From Alphaproteobacteria bacterium (GTDB lineage: Bacteria; Pseudomonadota; Alphaproteobacteria; UBA828): a stretch of 18,526 nucleotides of DNA. Location: contig JABJCZ010000093.1 in NCBI GenBank assembly GCA_018668475.1, forward strand, positions 1-18,526, written 5' to 3'. The translations under genes were made by a program, and so were the position numbers. This document shows, piece after piece, positions 15,917 through 18,526 of the stretch. The notes beneath the pieces were generated by a model. It saw only the letters and a list, made by a program, of their open reading frames with translations, did no database searches and had not been told where the DNA came from. Positions within the stretch are counted from its first letter, which is position 1. Each line of letters opens with the position of its first letter.

Positions 15917-16222
15917 TCAGCCGCGCCCGCCGATCATCGTCATCAAGCGAATCTGCGGCTCAACCGCAAACAGCTCATCGGCGCGGGCCGCAAATTCCGC
16001 CAGATGCGGCAAGTCCATATGCTTGTCCCACTCGCCGCGTTCGGTCCGGTTTTCATAGAACGTAAATTCGGTCGGGTTGTCGTCATCCTGATGCAGCAGG
16101 TAGTCAACGCACCCCGGCTCGGCCTGGGTCGGGCCGATCAAACCAAGTAAAAATTCCTTGGTCGCGTCGATCTTGTTTTCGCGGGCAACGAGGTGGGCAA
16201 TGACCGTTAGTTGCTGGCTCAT
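15917..16222 (-). CDS. YgiN-like ABM-domain protein (putative quinol monooxygenase)
   Basis: The 101-residue single-domain protein begins LTVIAHLVARENKIDATKEF and has EPGCVDYLLHQDDDNPTEFT, the conserved ENRTERGEWDKHMDLPHLAEF with His residues typical of YgiN-type members, and a final strand. YgiN homologues act on quinols; others are oxygenases without cofactors. AAGG lies about 9 bases before the ATG. It follows the COG0523 gene by 12 bases and precedes the VOC gene by 30, so it is certainly in the same transcript. It is clearly different in sequence from the other ABM protein at 13295-13588. Confidence 0.87.
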   Translation of the reverse strand: MSQQLTVIAHLVARENKIDATKEFLLGLIGPTQAEPGCVDYLLHQDDDNPTEFTFYENRTERGEWDKHMDLPHLAEFAARADELFAVEPQIRLMTMIGGRG

Positions 16223-16234
16223 GGGGTCCGCCTT

Positions 16235-17413
16235 TCAGGTGCGAAATTCAGGTGAAACGGGTGCTGAGACCGCGCCGGAAAGCGCGGCAGTGCGTTGCGC
16301 CAATCGCTCGATCAGCGCAAAAGCGTCGTCGATATACGCCTTGTCGAGATTGCGGGTGATGAAAATGATCCGTGTGCGGCGGTCATCGCTAGGCCAGGCC
16401 TCGAGAAATTCGAGAGACTGGAAAATCATTTGCGCGCCCTGAATAAGTGCCGGATGCGCCGGACGCTCCGCGACATTGACAACCCCTTTGACGCGCAACA
16501 GATCGGGCCCGGCTTCGCGGCATATAGCTTCGAAAAACAGCCGAAGCGTATCCAGCGGAATGGGCTCGTCACGCACAAAGCAGAATGACGTAATCAACGG
16601 ATCATGGTGGTGGTCGGTTGACGGCGCTGCATCGGCTTGCGGGCTATGCTGAACCCCGGCATAAACTTGGCGAATGCTCGCGCGCTCGGCCTCATTGGGC
16701 GCCGCCGGTCGCGGCACCGTCAGAATACCCTCAGCCGCGTCATCATACTCCTCGGTCTTTAGCCAGCGCTGCAAATTCAGTTGCTTTGTCTCCGGGTCAA
16801 TCGCCCCGCTCTGGAACAATTCAGCCGGTGCGATACGGGTCCGAGCCTTATCGATAATTTCTGCCGCCGGATTGATCTGCCGGAGCCGCGCCATGATGGG
16901 CGCTACACCCTCCGGTGCGCGCACCAGATCACCTTTGGTGAGGATAATCCGGTCCGCCACGGCAACCTGCTTGACGCTCTCGGCAAAGCGGTCCAGCGAG
17001 GTCGCCCCATTGACAGCATCAACCGTGGTCACGATGCCATCTAGCGCATAGATTTCGCTGACCAGCGGGTTGGTGAGGATGATTTGCATGACCGGCACAG
17101 GGTCGGCAATGCCAGTGGTCTCAATGATCACACGATCAAACTTCGGCACGGTGCCGGAGCGGCGCAACAGGTGCAGGTCGCGAAACGTGTCAATCAGATC
17201 GCTTTTAACGGTGCAGCAAAGGCAGCCATTGGCCAGCTGGACGATCGCCTCATCACTGCGCTCGACCAGATCATAATCAAGGCCAATTTCGCCGAACTCG
17301 TTGACGATGACGGCAGCATCGGACATCTGCGGATCATCAAGAATTCGGTTCAGCAGCGTGGTTTTGCCGCTGCCAAGAAACCCGGTGATGATGGTGACAA
17401 GTATTCGCGACAT
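16235..17413 (-). CDS. COG0523 / CobW-family GTPase, putative metallochaperone
   Basis: COG0523 G3E GTPases use GTP to load metal (zinc, cobalt, iron) into partner enzymes; members include CobW, YeiR, nitrile hydratase activators and eukaryotic ZNG1. The 392-residue protein has P-loop GFLGSGKTT (11-19), VNEFGEIGLD, the family metal motif CLCC (64-67, within NGCLCCTVKSDL), IETTGIADP (100-108) and a TKGD guanine-specificity motif (162-165). A linker with DHHHD (270-274) could bind metal, and the CobW C-terminal domain follows. The ATG before SRILVTIITG is chosen because the conserved frame begins there; a TTG six codons upstream is the alternative. It is 34 bases after the M24 gene, which makes that protein its most likely client. 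Confidence 0.93.
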   Translation of the reverse strand: MSRILVTIITGFLGSGKTTLLNRILDDPQMSDAAVIVNEFGEIGLDYDLVERSDEAIVQLANGCLCCTVKSDLIDTFRDLHLLRRSGTVPKFDRVIIETTGIADPVPVMQIILTNPLVSEIYALDGIVTTVDAVNGATSLDRFAESVKQVAVADRIILTKGDLVRAPEGVAPIMARLRQINPAAEIIDKARTRIAPAELFQSGAIDPETKQLNLQRWLKTEEYDDAAEGILTVPRPAAPNEAERASIRQVYAGVQHSPQADAAPSTDHHHDPLITSFCFVRDEPIPLDTLRLFFEAICREAGPDLLRVKGVVNVAERPAHPALIQGAQMIFQSLEFLEAWPSDDRRTRIIFITRNLDKAYIDDAFALIERLAQRTAALSGAVSAPVSPEFRT

Positions 17414-17447
17414 TGTGGGCCCGTCTCCCAATCAGGTGGCTGCGCGC

Positions 17448-18526
17448 TCAGGTAACTTCGCAGCCCGGCAAACCGCACGAGATTAGGTGGTCGGACGGAT
17501 AATTGGTGATGATATCGCAGCCATCCTTGGTGACCACAACCTCCTCTTCAATCCGCGCCGCGCCCGAGCCGTCATCCGCGCCCTTCCAACATTCGACCGC
17601 AAATACCATGCCTTCTTTCAGTACGGTATTCTGCCCCATGTAGCGGCGGGAAATGATTGGCCGCTCCCACAAGCTGAGCCCGATGCCGTGGCCGAACTGA
17701 AGCAGGAAGGCTTCGTCCTCGTTGCGATAGCCGAACTCTTCAGCCTTGGGCCAGACGCTCGCGATATCATCAACAGTCACGCCGGGCTTGATTGCATCAA
17801 TTGCCGCGCTCACCCATTGGGAGCACTTCTCATACGCCTCGATCTGCGCAGCGTTGGGCAAACCACAGATAAAGGTGCGGTAGTAGCAGGTGTGGTAGCC
17901 GTTGAACGAATGCATGATGTCGAGAAAGATCATGTCGCCCGGCTGAATAATCCGATCAGAAAACGTGTGGGAATGCGGTGCGCCGCGCGGCCCGGCAACT
18001 GAATTTACACATTCCACGCGCTCGGAGCCCATTGCGTAGAGGCGCTCGTTTGCGATGGCAACCAGGTCACTCTCCCGCGCACCTGGCCTGATCGCCTTGG
18101 TGATATCAACATAGACCCCGTCAACCATGCCGGCAGCGACCTTCAATAGCTCAATTTCTTCCGGCGTCTTAATTTCACGCGCATTCAGCATCGCCTGCTG
18201 ACCATCGACAACCTGAACACCCTCGGCCTCGAGCGCCCGCAGCATGGGCAGCTCCATTACGTCGATCCCGATGGGACGGTTTTCTATACCGAGCTCCACC
18301 AGTTTTTCCTTCACTTGTTTGGCGAAGACATCCTGAATGCCGTGAACCGGCGGTAGGGCGCCCTGCAATGTACTGACCGGCGCGCCAATATTGTCCCCTA
18401 ACCACGGGTTATTTTTGCGCTTGGCTGGCGGCGCCGGATCCCAGAGGAAAGGTGCACCTTCGGCCGGACAGAGCACGTAGCGGTCAAATTTATCGCGCGC
18501 CCACTCGCCAATATGTGTGCCAGTGA
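17448..18526 (-). CDS. M24-family (creatinase/aminopeptidase P fold) protein, 5' end cut by window edge
   Basis: The frame is open from the right edge to the stop at 17448; 358 residues are visible and the N terminus is missing. An N-terminal creatinase-type domain (RYVLCPAEGAPFLWDP through MLRALEAEGVQVVDGQQ) is followed by the pita-bread domain starting AREIKTPEEIELLKVAAGM. Metal ligand positions are Asp (FLDIM, codon 17919-17921), Cys 11 residues later (TCYYRTF, codon 17886-17888) where the family has Asp, then His (FGHGIGL), Glu (FAVECW) and Glu (ARIEEEVVV). The fold includes Xaa-Pro peptidases, creatinase, ectoine hydrolase DoeA and the DMSP lyase DddP, so peptidase activity is not implied. 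It is the first visible gene of the minus-strand run, upstream of the COG0523 GTPase. Confidence 0.88.
   Translation of the reverse strand, partial: TGTHIGEWARDKFDRYVLCPAEGAPFLWDPAPPAKRKNNPWLGDNIGAPVSTLQGALPPVHGIQDVFAKQVKEKLVELGIENRPIGIDVMELPMLRALEAEGVQVVDGQQAMLNAREIKTPEEIELLKVAAGMVDGVYVDITKAIRPGARESDLVAIANERLYAMGSERVECVNSVAGPRGAPHSHTFSDRIIQPGDMIFLDIMHSFNGYHTCYYRTFICGLPNAAQIEAYEKCSQWVSAAIDAIKPGVTVDDIASVWPKAEEFGYRNEDEAFLLQFGHGIGLSLWERPIISRRYMGQNTVLKEGMVFAVECWKGADDGSGAARIEEEVVVTKDGCDIITNYPSDHLISCGLPGCEVT

Noticed and set aside
17448..18526. The M24 protein considered as a DMSP lyase (DddP) or ectoine hydrolase (DoeA).
   Set aside because: The fold and the LRALEAEG-type segment are shared, but the metal ligand set differs (Cys for Asp), the N terminus is missing, and no DMSP or ectoine genes are nearby, so neither name can be supported.

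Overview
The window looks like chromosomal DNA of a GC-rich alphaproteobacterium. The evidence is the gene order rplU-rpmA-obgE-proB-proA-nadD-rsfS-rlmH-gpmI, all on the minus strand, which is a common alphaproteobacterial arrangement, together with a lysine/alanine-rich tail on ribosomal protein L21. No species assignment is possible from the sequence alone.

Region 1 (1-7200, minus strand) is housekeeping. A good promoter (-35 at 7194-7199, -10 at 7172-7177) drives rplU and rpmA. A textbook intrinsic terminator (6230-6257) follows rpmA. After it come obgE, proB and proA with 4-base stop/start overlaps, then nadD, rsfS, rlmH and gpmI, which runs off the left edge. These genes cover ribosome assembly and silencing (obgE, rsfS, rlmH), proline synthesis (proB, proA), NAD synthesis (nadD) and glycolysis (gpmI). 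The reading frame of rsfS has no ordinary start codon at the right place. The best-supported start is an ATA 7 bases after an AAGGAG.

Region 2 (7200-11380, plus strand) begins with tRNA-Ser(CGA). It continues with a two-subunit molybdenum hydroxylase of the isoquinoline 1-oxidoreductase type (iorA, iorB) and an AraC-family regulator. The iorA ribosome binding site is the loop of a perfect 9-base-pair inverted repeat whose right arm contains the start codon. IorB carries a Tat signal that ends in a lipobox-like sequence.

Region 3 (11420-18526) is accessory metabolism. A dihydroflavonol-reductase-like extended SDR (minus) diverges from an NTF2/SnoaL-like protein (plus). Then comes a closely spaced minus-strand run whose transcription order is: M24-fold hydrolase (cut by the right edge), COG0523/CobW GTPase, ABM-domain protein, VOC-fold protein, GMC flavin oxidoreductase, second ABM-domain protein. 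The substrate is unknown. The main candidate for an undescribed system is the M24 protein, which has Cys where the second metal-binding Asp should be, encoded 34 bases upstream of a COG0523 metallochaperone-type GTPase.

The only gene-free stretch over 300 bases is 7074-7402, which holds the rplU promoter and leader and the region upstream of the tRNA. No insertion sequence, CRISPR array, integrase or origin was seen.
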